Positions 9,085 to 16,297 of a stretch of 32,115 nucleotides of DNA are shown here, piece after piece. Location: positions 1 through 32,115 of the IMG/VR virus record IMGVR_UViG_3300044712_001138; one strand, given 5' to 3'. Made by a program: the position numbers and the translations under genes. The notes beneath the pieces were generated by a model, which was given only the letters and a program-made list of their open reading frames with translations, was not told the origin of the DNA and did not search any database. The DNA is from a virus. How positions within the stretch are numbered: position 1 is the first letter of the stretch; the number at the start of each line of letters is the position of its first letter.

Positions 9085-10788
9085 CTAGTAAACAAAGCCC
9101 GTTTCAGGATCGACCTGATAATCTTCCGTGCTATGTGCGTTCTCTTCGATACTGTCCATTGGGCGGTTAGAAGACATTTCTTCAGTTAGAGCTGCTGCCA
9201 TAACTAAGTCGTCGTGCTCTCCTGAAGCTGCTTCTCTGCGAACAGTATTTCCACTCTTACTTTGCACCTGAACGTAGGTAGACATTTCAGAGATCAAATC
9301 TCGGTCTAGAAGGATTGCTTTTCCTTCTTTTGCGGCTGTCTTAAATTTCTCAGTTAATAAAATCTTGCTTTGGCTGGTAGTTACGAAACCTAGTTTTTTG
9401 GTAGGTTTGTTTGTCTGCTCGTCTATGACCGTTCTCTTATAAAGATTGCGGTATTCCATCTGCTTTAAAATATGAAGAACAACTTGTCCGTGGTTGTTAG
9501 CTTCTACGCAGATGTGAGCGTAGTTATAAAATTTACCGAGCTTAAATAACTCTTTTGCAAAGTCAGCTGGTTCAATGTCACCCCAAATTCGAGCAACATA
9601 TTTTCCAGTCTTAGTATCTTTAACGTATGCGCCAGCTCTATCCTGCCCTACTCCACCTGCTGGATCTGCACCCATTACATAAGTTCTGGATGGGTCTGGA
9701 GATTCCCAGATTGCTAAGATCCCTTTTGGATCTTCATGAATTTCCATCTTGTTGCCGTTGGAGATTAGAAGTCCAACGAACATTGGATCGCGTGTGTTGC
9801 GATCTTGCATCTTAAGAATTGCGTTTCCAAATACTGAAGCTTCTCCTGAGAGAAAGCAGTCTTGGTCATTTGTCGGGTATTCGTTTTCGAAGACTTCTTC
9901 TTTGCCTTCGCACTTTGCTTCGATTGCATATCTACGCCAGATGAGATGAGGCTTAGTGATTTTCCCAGCGTACTGTTTAAGAAGTTCTAGTTCTTTCGCG
10001 GTCCACTGTGGTTCTTCTGACATATCCCAGCGATCAAGATCTTCTGGGTAGTATTCAAACCAGGGAACAAAGAAACCTTTATATGGAGCTACTGAACCTT
10101 TGCTGCGCCAGAGCTGCCATTGCCGATAAAACTCTCCGCCTCGTCCGTATGCGGTAGATTCTAGAGTGACTTCACAGTTATCAGGAACCCCATTAAGAGA
10201 ACCAACGAGACGATCACCTTCAATACGACTAGCTTCAGCAACGTGAAGAAAGTGGAGCGTCTTACCACGGAAATCGTGCATGACAAGAACCGAGGATTCA
10301 AGTGCCCGTCCACACCCATCGCTTTCAAAAGAGAGAGAGTTAGAGCTATCGCTCTTTTCAACAGGCCGATATAGATGTCCCCAATCTCTGAGAAAGCACG
10401 TATAAGCGAATTTGGTAATATCGTTGAAAATCGTTTTAACGGTGCCCAACTTGTGGCAAAGAATGCCAGCGCGAAAGTTAGACTCCCAAAGGGCATAATC
10501 AAGACCACGAATGCAATTAACCGTAGTGAAACCGACCTGACGGCACTTAAGAACGATGTTTCGCATTCCTCGTTCTTTGAGATAACGTTCTTGCGGTTTG
10601 TTCGCTTTGAAGAACGTCGATTTTTTCGTGAGCTTATCTTGGATGCGGTATAAGTTTTTGACTCGCTCATCGTGACCTAGCTTCAGCATTTCATCGCGAA
10701 ATGCGATCTTTCCGGCTTTTTCGCCTTGAAGAGAAATAACTTCTTTGACCACTTTCATGGCCTCTAAAAATTTAGGTGAGTAATGCAA
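9085..10788 (-). CDS. terL: Terminase large subunit (packaging ATPase/nuclease)
   Basis: About 567 residues. ATPase domain: the adenine/Walker A region is VLKCRQVGFTTV at about 79-90, the variant found in many TerL proteins in which the lysine precedes the loop; Walker B is TLHFLHVAEASR at about 177-188, with catalytic E near 185. Nuclease domain: YVMGADPAGG (D near 375), HICVEANNHG (E near 429) and EHDDLVMA (D near 526-527) supply the acidic metal ligands of the RNase H-like fold. It cuts and pumps DNA into the capsid. The start is uncertain: TTG at 10788, or ATG at 10758 (ten residues shorter), with GAGG only two bases before it. No small terminase lies beside it; a candidate is at 28320-28700. 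Confidence 0.9.
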   Translation of the reverse strand: MHYSPKFLEAMKVVKEVISLQGEKAGKIAFRDEMLKLGHDERVKNLYRIQDKLTKKSTFFKANKPQERYLKERGMRNIVLKCRQVGFTTVNCIRGLDYALWESNFRAGILCHKLGTVKTIFNDITKFAYTCFLRDWGHLYRPVEKSDSSNSLSFESDGCGRALESSVLVMHDFRGKTLHFLHVAEASRIEGDRLVGSLNGVPDNCEVTLESTAYGRGGEFYRQWQLWRSKGSVAPYKGFFVPWFEYYPEDLDRWDMSEEPQWTAKELELLKQYAGKITKPHLIWRRYAIEAKCEGKEEVFENEYPTNDQDCFLSGEASVFGNAILKMQDRNTRDPMFVGLLISNGNKMEIHEDPKGILAIWESPDPSRTYVMGADPAGGVGQDRAGAYVKDTKTGKYVARIWGDIEPADFAKELFKLGKFYNYAHICVEANNHGQVVLHILKQMEYRNLYKRTVIDEQTNKPTKKLGFVTTSQSKILLTEKFKTAAKEGKAILLDRDLISEMSTYVQVQSKSGNTVRREAASGEHDDLVMAAALTEEMSSNRPMDSIEENAHSTEDYQVDPETGFVY

Positions 10789-10790
10789 AA

Positions 10791-11045
10791 TTAATCCCAG
10801 AGGATTTCTAAAGTGGAGGAACCAGTAGCAGTCTTAAAATGTAACGTCTGGGTATTGTCGGTTGTTAACCGATCTAATTTGGACCCAGCTTTTAAAGTGT
10901 AAAAATTTGTAGTGCCAACACAGGAATCTACAGAGAACTGAATATCTTCAAGACCTACATTTTGGAGAGAAACGCTGAACGCTGTATCAGGGACGGTGTA
11001 GTCAGTACAAGTTGTATCTACCGTAATTCTCAATGGCGATAACAT
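10791..11045 (-). CDS. Small beta-rich virion protein
   Basis: An 84-residue protein starting at the ATG at 11045 (MLSPLRITVDTTC), chosen because it begins right after the previous stop; a longer frame from about 11075 would overlap that gene. The sequence alternates beta strands (AFSVSLQNVGLEDIQFSVDS, TLHFKTATGSSTLEILWD) and looks like a small Ig-like or jelly-roll domain. It is the last gene before terL in the fibre cluster. A decoration or fibre accessory role is inference. Confidence 0.6.
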   Translation of the reverse strand: MLSPLRITVDTTCTDYTVPDTAFSVSLQNVGLEDIQFSVDSCVGTTNFYTLKAGSKLDRLTTDNTQTLHFKTATGSSTLEILWD

Positions 11046-11046
11046 A

Positions 11047-11631
11047 TTAGATTTCCGTCCAAACAATCGTTGCATCAAAGTTGCGGTTATTTGACTGTGG
11101 GTCTGCTGTTATAAGAATGGACTGATTGGCCAGAAGCTTTAGATAGTTATTTGGTAACAAATTAAGAACTGTGCAGTTCTGACCATTTGTATATGAACCA
11201 AGTAAGTTTCCCGGTGAAGTAACAGTTGGAACTGTAGTAACTAATGCTACTGGAGAAACTCCGCTACCGACCGTTCGTGTATAACCATTTACCGTTGTTC
11301 CGTTGACTGTAACAGTCGGAGAAGCATAAAGACCAAAGTCTGCATAAACGCCGTTGATAGTTACGTTTATGAGAATCGCTTTTATGTAGATTGCTTTTCC
11401 ACTTCCACTTGGATTTCTAAAAAGAATAAGCGGGTTGTTATTCCCCGATGAAGGGGCATTAACGTTTTTAATTCCTGCTGAAAATACTAGATTGCTATCT
11501 AACTCTGACGTACTCGAAGTAGAACCTACATCAACCTTTAAACGATCTCCCACATTTCCGATGAGAGAATTGTCGGTATTACCTCGTAGTTTTACGATAC
11601 CGCGAACAACTTTTAAGATGCTATTTAACAT
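11047..11631 (-). CDS. Predicted virion/fibre protein
   Basis: A 194-residue protein, low in charge and rich in Asn, Thr, Val and Gly. A short helical N-terminus (LNSILKVVRGIVKLRG) precedes a beta-sandwich-like body ending NRNFDATIVWTEI, an end typical of phage jelly-roll fibre or head-spike proteins. Its ATG overlaps the preceding stop (TAATG), so translation is probably coupled. No specific family recognised. Confidence 0.6.
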   Translation of the reverse strand: MLNSILKVVRGIVKLRGNTDNSLIGNVGDRLKVDVGSTSSTSELDSNLVFSAGIKNVNAPSSGNNNPLILFRNPSGSGKAIYIKAILINVTINGVYADFGLYASPTVTVNGTTVNGYTRTVGSGVSPVALVTTVPTVTSPGNLLGSYTNGQNCTVLNLLPNNYLKLLANQSILITADPQSNNRNFDATIVWTEI

Positions 11632-12146
11632 TAAGAAGTAACCTGAGTTGTCTTAGTAAATTCACTACTGACGAATGTGTGCGTGTAAGTAACTGTCTTT
11701 AGGACTGTCGTCCCGTCAGTATCAAAGAGCTGCAAAGTTTCCGTTGTCGGGTTGAGACTTGCATCATAAGTGAACGTAACTTTTGCAATTCGATTGCCGG
11801 TCGTCTGCGTTGCACTTTTGAAATACTCAATGAAATTGACTTCGCCATTTGCAAGATAAGTCGGAAGCTCACTGTTAGTTGGTCCGAAATATTTATCTAG
11901 GATGGCTTGAGTTGTAGCTCCAACGAGAGTGTTATCTGCCGTCGTCGTATTTACATCTATTTCAGAAGCGACTTGAGGTCCTACAGTCTTCTCAACTCCT
12001 GCGCTCGTCTTCTGTTTTATTTTTCCTGATCGGGCATACGTTGATAGTTGTCCCGATGGGGGATTGGCTGGAGCGACACTTAGGTCGTCATGCTCTATTC
12101 GAGAAATCTCAATTAAAGCATCTTCATCGAATCCAGCCTTACCCAT
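11631..12146 (-). CDS. Predicted virion protein with shared N-terminal module
   Basis: A 171-residue protein with AGGAG three bases before the ATG. The first 55 residues (MGKAGFDEDALIEISRIEHD, then APANPPSGQLSTYARSGKIK) match in pattern the N-termini of the genes at 12212-13108 and 13826-14359: an M-x-K-x-G start, a short acidic stretch, a P-rich turn, then G-Q-L-x-x-Y and a K-I-x-x-K strand. The rest is beta-rich (RIAKVTFTYDASLNPTTETL, VLKTVTYTHTF). The common N-terminus may be a docking module to the same virion component. Function unknown. Confidence 0.6.
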   Translation of the reverse strand: MGKAGFDEDALIEISRIEHDDLSVAPANPPSGQLSTYARSGKIKQKTSAGVEKTVGPQVASEIDVNTTTADNTLVGATTQAILDKYFGPTNSELPTYLANGEVNFIEYFKSATQTTGNRIAKVTFTYDASLNPTTETLQLFDTDGTTVLKTVTYTHTFVSSEFTKTTQVTS

Positions 12147-12215
12147 AATCTCCTACCAGGGAGAGAGCCTGCTGCCCTCTCCCCCTGAGACAGTTCTAAG
12201 ATCGACAGATCTTAG
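12147..12215 (-). other. Two RNA hairpins in the intergenic spacer
   Basis: On the minus strand the spacer between two virion genes can form CTAAGATC-TGTC-GATCTTAG, a perfect 8-bp stem with a 4-base loop overlapping the upstream stop codon (12196-12215), and then GGGAGAG/CTCTCCC. Neither is followed by a T run, so termination is unlikely. They more probably stabilise mRNA ends or mark a processing site ahead of the AGGAG of the next gene. Confidence 0.45.
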
Positions 12216-13108
12216 TTCTGTGCAATTAGTTGAACTTGTGCTTTCCAATCAAAGGTCTGCGCTGCGATCCCTTGAACTTGCACGAGTAAATTGTTTCCAG
12301 AGACAGTAAAGTTTGCATCTAGTGCATTGTTACTCTCTGTTTTAAATTGTTGTTGTGTATTTCCCTGCTGAGTAGCCGAACCAGCAGCTGCACGGAAGAA
12401 GGCACCTTCAAGAACGTAGATACCGCGTGCTTCGCCTCCGCCATCAGTTCTGCGACCGATGATTTCAGCTCTTACGAGATAGACTGTGTCATCAGCTAGA
12501 GGGATAGTTGCAATTGTCGTAGCAGTTGCAGAAGTAGTTTGTACTTCGTGTTCGCTATGAGTTTTGCTATTGAATTCAAACTTGGAACCGTCATCGATTT
12601 TGACAGAACCTTTTGTACCGTGAGAAGTAGAACGAAGAGTTAAATTTCCACTTGCAGCAATTCCACCGTTTGCTGTTTGACCGCTAGAGCGACCAGCAAG
12701 CAATAAGTATTGCGTATGATCATCATCAGACAGACCAAGTAAAGCACCGTGGTCTAAGTCGTCGTTAATATCACTAAAGTCTACAGTTAAAGAAACTGTA
12801 TCAGTTCCTTCGACGATATCTAAACGACCGTCAGTAGAAACAAGTCTTCTAAATTCTAATTGTCCAGAAGCATTCTTCTGTTTGAAAATTTGTCCACCAG
12901 AACCGCCGCCTGGAGTTGAACCAATTGCTAACCCGTCTTCAACGATGAGAACTTCAGAGAGAGAAGGCTTCTTAATATATAAGTGGTCAGACTTGATATA
13001 TAAAAGCATTTGTCCGACATCTGCGTCAGACGGAGTACTACTTAAATTTTCTAATGCGCTTTCGCTTACGTTAAATAAACGTCGCTCATCCCAACCGAAC
13101 TTTGCCAT
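12212..13108 (-). CDS. Tail/head fibre protein with DHxQYLLLAGR motif
   Basis: A 298-residue virion protein. N-terminal module at 1-60 (MAKFGWDERRLFNVSESALE, LLYIKSDHLYIKK) as in its neighbours. The middle has DDLDHGALLGLSDDDHTQYL followed by LLAGRSSGQTANGG and NLTLRSTSHGTKGSVKI, a motif series well known from phage fibre proteins. The C-terminal domain (about 190-298) contains AEIIGRRTDG, ARGIYVLEGAF, NFTVSGNNLLVQVQGI and AQTFDWKAQVQLI and is clearly related to the C-terminus of the gene at 13110-13805. AAGG lies nine bases before the ATG. Likely a receptor-binding or capsid-fibre protein. Confidence 0.75.
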   Translation of the reverse strand: MAKFGWDERRLFNVSESALENLSSTPSDADVGQMLLYIKSDHLYIKKPSLSEVLIVEDGLAIGSTPGGGSGGQIFKQKNASGQLEFRRLVSTDGRLDIVEGTDTVSLTVDFSDINDDLDHGALLGLSDDDHTQYLLLAGRSSGQTANGGIAASGNLTLRSTSHGTKGSVKIDDGSKFEFNSKTHSEHEVQTTSATATTIATIPLADDTVYLVRAEIIGRRTDGGGEARGIYVLEGAFFRAAAGSATQQGNTQQQFKTESNNALDANFTVSGNNLLVQVQGIAAQTFDWKAQVQLIAQN

Positions 13109-13109
13109 C

Positions 13110-13805
13110 TTAAGTTACCTTTACTTGAGTTATTTTTGGCTGCCAGTCGATAGTTTTTCCATCGACGCCAATAACTATTAATTTGATTTGATTGCCTGAG
13201 ACATCCCAGTAACAATCCATTTGTGCATCATCACGCTGTGCTAAACTTTGAAATGTATGACCTGTTAATTGTGCATCGCCGAGGTCACGTCTAACTCTTT
13301 GAGTAAGTTCCCAAATTCCAGAGGCATCTAAAATGTCTGTCCGTCGTGCTGTTAATTCTGCTGTAAATTTGTATGCGCTGTTGGGATCTAAAACTGTTGT
13401 GTATGCGACTGCATTTACTGCTCCGACTGTCGTCGTCGGTGCAATTGAAACAACTGTTCCAGATGCAGCTTCTTCGATAGCTTCTTGGACGGTTTTAGCA
13501 ACGAAGCCGTTTGACCTCTCAGGAGAAGAAAGAAATCGCTCGTTAAAAGATGTGTCCGGGTACTTAAGAAAGTTAAGTGCATCTCCAACTGAGAGATCCA
13601 TTACCCCGTCATTAACTACGATATCGCCTCTAGTGATGAGAGGCGTGAACTCGTTTAATGCTGCTGTACTTCCCCACAATAAATATTCTTGAACTTCAAT
13701 TACGTGAGAAGACGTTGCAGGAATTTCAAAACCCACAGTTGCAAGAACTATTGGCGATGCAGTCGTATTTTTGATTATCTTTGCCATTAGGAGTGTTTGA
13801 TTCAC
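13110..13805 (-). CDS. Virion/fibre protein sharing a C-terminal domain with its neighbour
   Basis: A 231-residue protein if it starts at GTG 13805; an ATG at 13787 (MAKIIKNTTASPIVL) gives 225 residues and looks more natural, but the only SD-like GGAG is 17 bases before it and forms a GGAGTG-N7-CACTCC hairpin with sequence next to the start. The N-terminal half contains VIEVQEYLLWGSTAALNEFT and DLSVGDALNFLKYPDTSFNE. The C-terminal half (AELTARRTDI, SGIWELTQRVRRDLGDAQLT, YWDVSGNQIKLIVIGVDGKT, IDWQPKITQV) is homologous in pattern to the end of the 12212-13108 product. Probably a fibre-tip or baseplate component. Confidence 0.7.
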   Translation of the reverse strand: MNQTLLMAKIIKNTTASPIVLATVGFEIPATSSHVIEVQEYLLWGSTAALNEFTPLITRGDIVVNDGVMDLSVGDALNFLKYPDTSFNERFLSSPERSNGFVAKTVQEAIEEAASGTVVSIAPTTTVGAVNAVAYTTVLDPNSAYKFTAELTARRTDILDASGIWELTQRVRRDLGDAQLTGHTFQSLAQRDDAQMDCYWDVSGNQIKLIVIGVDGKTIDWQPKITQVKVT

Positions 13806-13825
13806 TCCAACTACAGGTTCGACGA

Positions 13826-14359
13826 CTAATAATTTCCGTCGAGAATTACCCCTACTACTGGGTTATCTGCTGATCCAGATGTGACCTTGATTGCTAGTTG
13901 CTTTCCTGTTGTAACAGGAATCTCAACTGAAAAAGTTGCTGTTCTCTGAGAGCTTAAACTTACGCTGGTTAAATTCGTGTAAGTGACTCCGTCATGCTCT
14001 TGTATTGTCAGAGTGAAGGTTCCAACAGAACCATTCGTAACTAAAATTTTTCTGATCGTCGGTTGGGTTAACGCGACTACTCGTCCTGAGACATTACTTG
14101 GAACATTGTCGTTTAATAAGTAAACGCCGGTTCCTACTGTACCACTCCTACCCCATGTAAAACCTGGAGAAGCGGAAGTGCCAAATCCACCGAATGCATG
14201 TTCAACGCCGTCTTCGTCTAACCAGTATGCAATTCGATCTCTAAAGTAAAACTCGATTGCACCTGCTTGAGGGGCGGTCGGAACCTTACCTTTATTTCGA
14301 AGCCTTAGCGTGTCGACAACAAAGGTTTCTCTGCTATCTCTTTGACCGCCCTTAGCCAT
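13826..14359 (-). CDS. Predicted virion protein (beta-sandwich)
   Basis: A 177-residue protein beginning MAKGGQRDSRETF. The N-terminal module (KVPTAPQAGAIEFYFRDRIA, YWLDEDGVEHAFG) shows the P-x-x-G...Y...D-G-x-E pattern seen in many phage virion proteins. The C-terminal 110 residues (RKILVTNGSVGTFTLTIQEH, LTSVSLSSQRTATFSVEIPV) look like a jelly-roll. The start lies immediately after the stop of the long fibre gene with no clear SD, so translational coupling is likely. Exact role unknown. Confidence 0.65.
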   Translation of the reverse strand: MAKGGQRDSRETFVVDTLRLRNKGKVPTAPQAGAIEFYFRDRIAYWLDEDGVEHAFGGFGTSASPGFTWGRSGTVGTGVYLLNDNVPSNVSGRVVALTQPTIRKILVTNGSVGTFTLTIQEHDGVTYTNLTSVSLSSQRTATFSVEIPVTTGKQLAIKVTSGSADNPVVGVILDGNY

Positions 14360-14360
14360 A

Positions 14361-15671
14361 TTAAGTTATCGAGTCATAAATCGGAACGAATCCGAGACTA
14401 GTCCCGTTGACAGCGAAGACTTCCATCTTCTTAACTACAGTTCCTAAAGTTGTTGCAGCAGCGGAGTTACCAACTCCGAGACCAGTCTTACCGACGACTA
14501 AATCATTCGCGGTAACTTTACCTGTTCCTCGGTTGATGGTCATAAGTGCTGTCCCGGTATCGGCATTGTAGAACACCCAAATATTTCCAGGTCCGTCGCA
14601 CACAAGATACTGACCATCTGCAAGAGATAGTAACGCATTACCTGAGCGGTAAATTTCAGCAGCTCCACCGGAGCCATCCATATGAAGTCCACGTCGTAAT
14701 GTATCGAGGTAGTAACCGTTAAGTGCAGTACTCGGTAATCGCATGAGACGAGTAGCAAAAATATCACGTGGTCGGTTACCAGATGAGGTTCCGATGTCAC
14801 CCCCGCCGTCTGTGTTCCATCTTAAGTTCGCAGCTGAGGAAGCTTTTAAAGTAAGTGTACCTGCCGACGAAACAGTTAATACTGAACTTGCACTATGTTG
14901 AAGGTCTAACAGGTCTACAGCCGTAGATCCATTGTCTATCGTTAAAGCTGTAGCTGAACCGCCAGTTATCGTTGTAGACAACGCGCCGTTAGCATCTTCA
15001 GTTAATTTACCGTTTCCAATAGTGCTAGAACCGGTTATACGCGCCATCTTGCCAGAAGTGAGGCCTGACCCTGAGACCTTAGCAGAGAACGTCGTAAAAT
15101 CGCCGCTAGACAGGTATCCATCGTGAGTAGCATCAGCTTGCTGAATGCTGAACACTCCACCGCTATAAGCGATTGGAGCTGAAGCAGATACTGCACCTTG
15201 TGCTCTCGCTGTTGTGAAGAATAGCTTTGAGCCTTCTGCTAAGTCTGTTGTACTCTTAGCTGCAAAGGCAGTATTGAATCTTGCAGCCGTGTAATAAAGA
15301 TTTGATCCTTCAGCTAAATCTGAAGTTGTCTTCAATGCTAAACGAGAATCGAATCTGGCTGTCGTGTAGTAAAGATTCGAACCTTCTGCGAGGTCACTTG
15401 TCGTCTTAAGAGCAAGTCGCTCGTCAAAGCGAGTTGTCGAGTAGTAGAGGTTTGCACCCTCTGCTAAATCGTCTGTTGAAAACGGAGCAAGGGTAACCGT
15501 CGGGGTTAAGAGATTGTTTGCATCGTCATAACTCCAACTGATACCTGTACCGTTTTGAAACAGGCCTGCAATAGCATCTTGCGATGCTTCGTCAGTAAAA
15601 TATAAATTGATGTTACCTTGAGGTAACTCATCCGTACTTTGTAAAGTCGGGGACGTTAAAATGAAGCCCAT
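14361..15671 (-). CDS. Long tail fibre with 25-residue DLAEGxNLYYTTARF repeats
   Basis: A 436-residue protein, first gene of the late module, with AAGGAG nine bases before its ATG. Residues 66-165 are four tandem 25-residue repeats (consensus T-S-D-L-A-E-G-S-N-L-Y-Y-T-T-A-R-F-D-x-R-L-A-L-K-T), with a decayed copy at 13-37; such repeats build the shaft of many phage fibres. The rest is Ser/Thr/Gly-rich and beta-prone (LTVSSAGTLTLKASSAANLR, DIGTSSGNRPRDIFATRLMR), typical of fibre bodies. No intramolecular chaperone (peptidase S74) motif is seen. It probably takes part in host recognition. Confidence 0.8.
   Translation of the reverse strand: MGFILTSPTLQSTDELPQGNINLYFTDEASQDAIAGLFQNGTGISWSYDDANNLLTPTVTLAPFSTDDLAEGANLYYSTTRFDERLALKTTSDLAEGSNLYYTTARFDSRLALKTTSDLAEGSNLYYTAARFNTAFAAKSTTDLAEGSKLFFTTARAQGAVSASAPIAYSGGVFSIQQADATHDGYLSSGDFTTFSAKVSGSGLTSGKMARITGSSTIGNGKLTEDANGALSTTITGGSATALTIDNGSTAVDLLDLQHSASSVLTVSSAGTLTLKASSAANLRWNTDGGGDIGTSSGNRPRDIFATRLMRLPSTALNGYYLDTLRRGLHMDGSGGAAEIYRSGNALLSLADGQYLVCDGPGNIWVFYNADTGTALMTINRGTGKVTANDLVVGKTGLGVGNSAAATTLGTVVKKMEVFAVNGTSLGFVPIYDSIT
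15177..15476 (-). repeat. Four tandem 75-bp coding repeats in the fibre gene
   Basis: The DNA for fibre residues 66-165 consists of four in-frame 75-bp units encoding the DLAEG-NLYY-TARF motif. Units two and three are most alike, the fourth most diverged. In-frame repeats of this size can expand or contract by recombination and so change shaft length. Confidence 0.8.
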
Positions 15672-15684
15672 TTAAAGAAACTCC

Positions 15685-15713
15685 TTGACAAGGCGCGTAA
15701 AAAATGTTATAAT
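15685..15713 (+). promoter_or_regulatory. Consensus sigma-70 promoter for a short antisense RNA
   Basis: TTGACA (15685-15690), 17-bp spacer, TATAAT (15708-15713): a perfect match to the consensus boxes. Expected start is near 15720. It points away from the late genes and overlaps the Shine-Dalgarno of the fibre gene on the other strand. The sequence between and after the boxes resembles the promoter at 29786-29814. Confidence 0.8.
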
Positions 15714-15721
15714 AGGGATAC

Positions 15722-15750
15722 TACCGCCGGGGGTAAAGTAGGGGAAGGGA
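15722..15750 (+). repeat. 29-bp G-rich repeat, copy 1 (inverted relative to copy 2)
   Basis: Twenty-nine bases starting TACCGCCGGGGG and ending GGGGAAGGGA are identical to the reverse complement of 29749-29777. Identity stops exactly at both ends. It begins nine bases after the -10 box in both places, at about +3 of the transcript. Confidence 0.9.
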
Positions 15751-15767
15751 GAGGGTTTGACTCAGCT

Positions 15768-15793
15768 GCGACACTTTTAGGTGTCGCTTTTTT
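15768..15793 (+). terminator. Intrinsic terminator of the antisense RNA
   Basis: GCGACAC (15768-15774), loop TTTTAG, GTGTCGC (15781-15787), then six T. Perfect 7-bp stem. In the other direction the stem is not followed by T, so it should not stop late transcription. Confidence 0.8.
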
Positions 15794-15945
15794 ATTTCCG
15801 TTTGCTCCGGCGAGGCCGCTAGGCCGAAGCCGGCAGTATCTAGCTGTGTCTTACTTGTTGAGTTCATGATTGATGGGAGAGGAGACGATAGTCTCCGAAT
15901 CTTGGAAGAGAAAAGCTAAAGGCATTCCCTTAGTATTATACCCCT

Positions 15946-15974
15946 ATTATACCATAAATGCTGCGCAATGTCAA
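15946..15974 (-). promoter_or_regulatory. Late-operon promoter
   Basis: On the minus strand, TTGACA (15974-15969), 17-bp spacer, TATAAT (15951-15946), followed by AGGGG and a second TATAAT 11 bases on. The expected start near 15939 gives a leader of about 268 nt before the fibre gene. The -35 lies in an inverted repeat, GTCAAG-N6-CTTGAC (15970-15987), shared with the divergent promoter at 15983, a possible operator. Confidence 0.75.
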
Positions 15975-15982
15975 GTCTTATC

Positions 15983-16011
15983 TTGACTAGATGCATTATT
16001 TGTGATATGAA
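15983..16011 (+). promoter_or_regulatory. Divergent promoter for the structured RNA
   Basis: TTGACT (15983-15988), 17-bp spacer, TATGAA (16006-16011) preceded by TG at -15/-14, an extended -10. The -35 is the second arm of the inverted repeat whose first arm is the late promoter's -35, so the two promoters are back to back. Start expected near 16018. Confidence 0.5.
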
Positions 16012-16017
16012 GCGAAC

Positions 16018-16295
16018 CTCCCCAACCGTCCACCCGCCAGGGGCAGCCAAGAACCTCAGGTATAACACCCTCTATTTTCGATTCTTTGCCTTCAAATTTT
16101 GCATTGCATCATCCAACCCAGGGGTAGATAGCGCTTTCAACTATGAAAGTGTTTAAAAGGATTCTAAAGCGCTAGCGGCGATAGACTTCCAAAATAGTGA
16201 TTACAAGCCCGGAATAGGTGGTAGGGGTGTTAAGACCACTACCCTTCAGAGCAGCTGTGCTCAGCTAAGAAGCTGGGGCAGCTGTTTTTTTTTTT
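16018..16295 (+). ncRNA. Candidate structured RNA of about 280 nt
   Basis: The stretch from a plausible extended -10 promoter to a strong intrinsic terminator carries no convincing reading frame. It can form AGCGCTTT/AAAGCGCT (16130-16137 with 16166-16173, perfect 8 bp) or, using overlapping bases, CTTTCA-ACTA-TGAAAG (16134-16149); the two exclude each other. A further stem GTGGT/ACCAC with GGTAG/CTACC alternatives lies near 16217-16243. I do not recognise a known RNA family. The terminator argues that something is transcribed here. Confidence 0.4.
16252..16295 (+). terminator. Strong intrinsic terminator
   Basis: CAGCTG (16252-16257) pairs with CAGCTG (16279-16284), enclosing an inner CAGCT-AAGA-AGCTG stem, and is followed by eleven T. 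Confidence 0.85.
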
Positions 16296-16297
16296 CT

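Larger units (their letters stand above)
15720..15793 (+). ncRNA. Short terminated RNA, antisense to the late-operon leader
   Basis: A consensus promoter, then about 74 nt, then an intrinsic terminator, with no open reading frame between them. The 5' part carries the 29-nt G-rich block shared with the leader at 29749-29777, and G-runs at 15729-15733, 15741-15744, 15747-15749 and 15753-15755. The whole RNA is perfectly complementary to the 5' leader of the late operon, which starts near 15939 on the other strand. A role as antisense regulator or RNA decoy is inferred; promoter and terminator are seen directly. Confidence 0.6.

Noticed and set aside
10161-10670. 169-residue minus-strand frame inside terL
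   Set aside because: It overlaps the TerL ATPase domain, which shows clear conserved motifs in the other frame.
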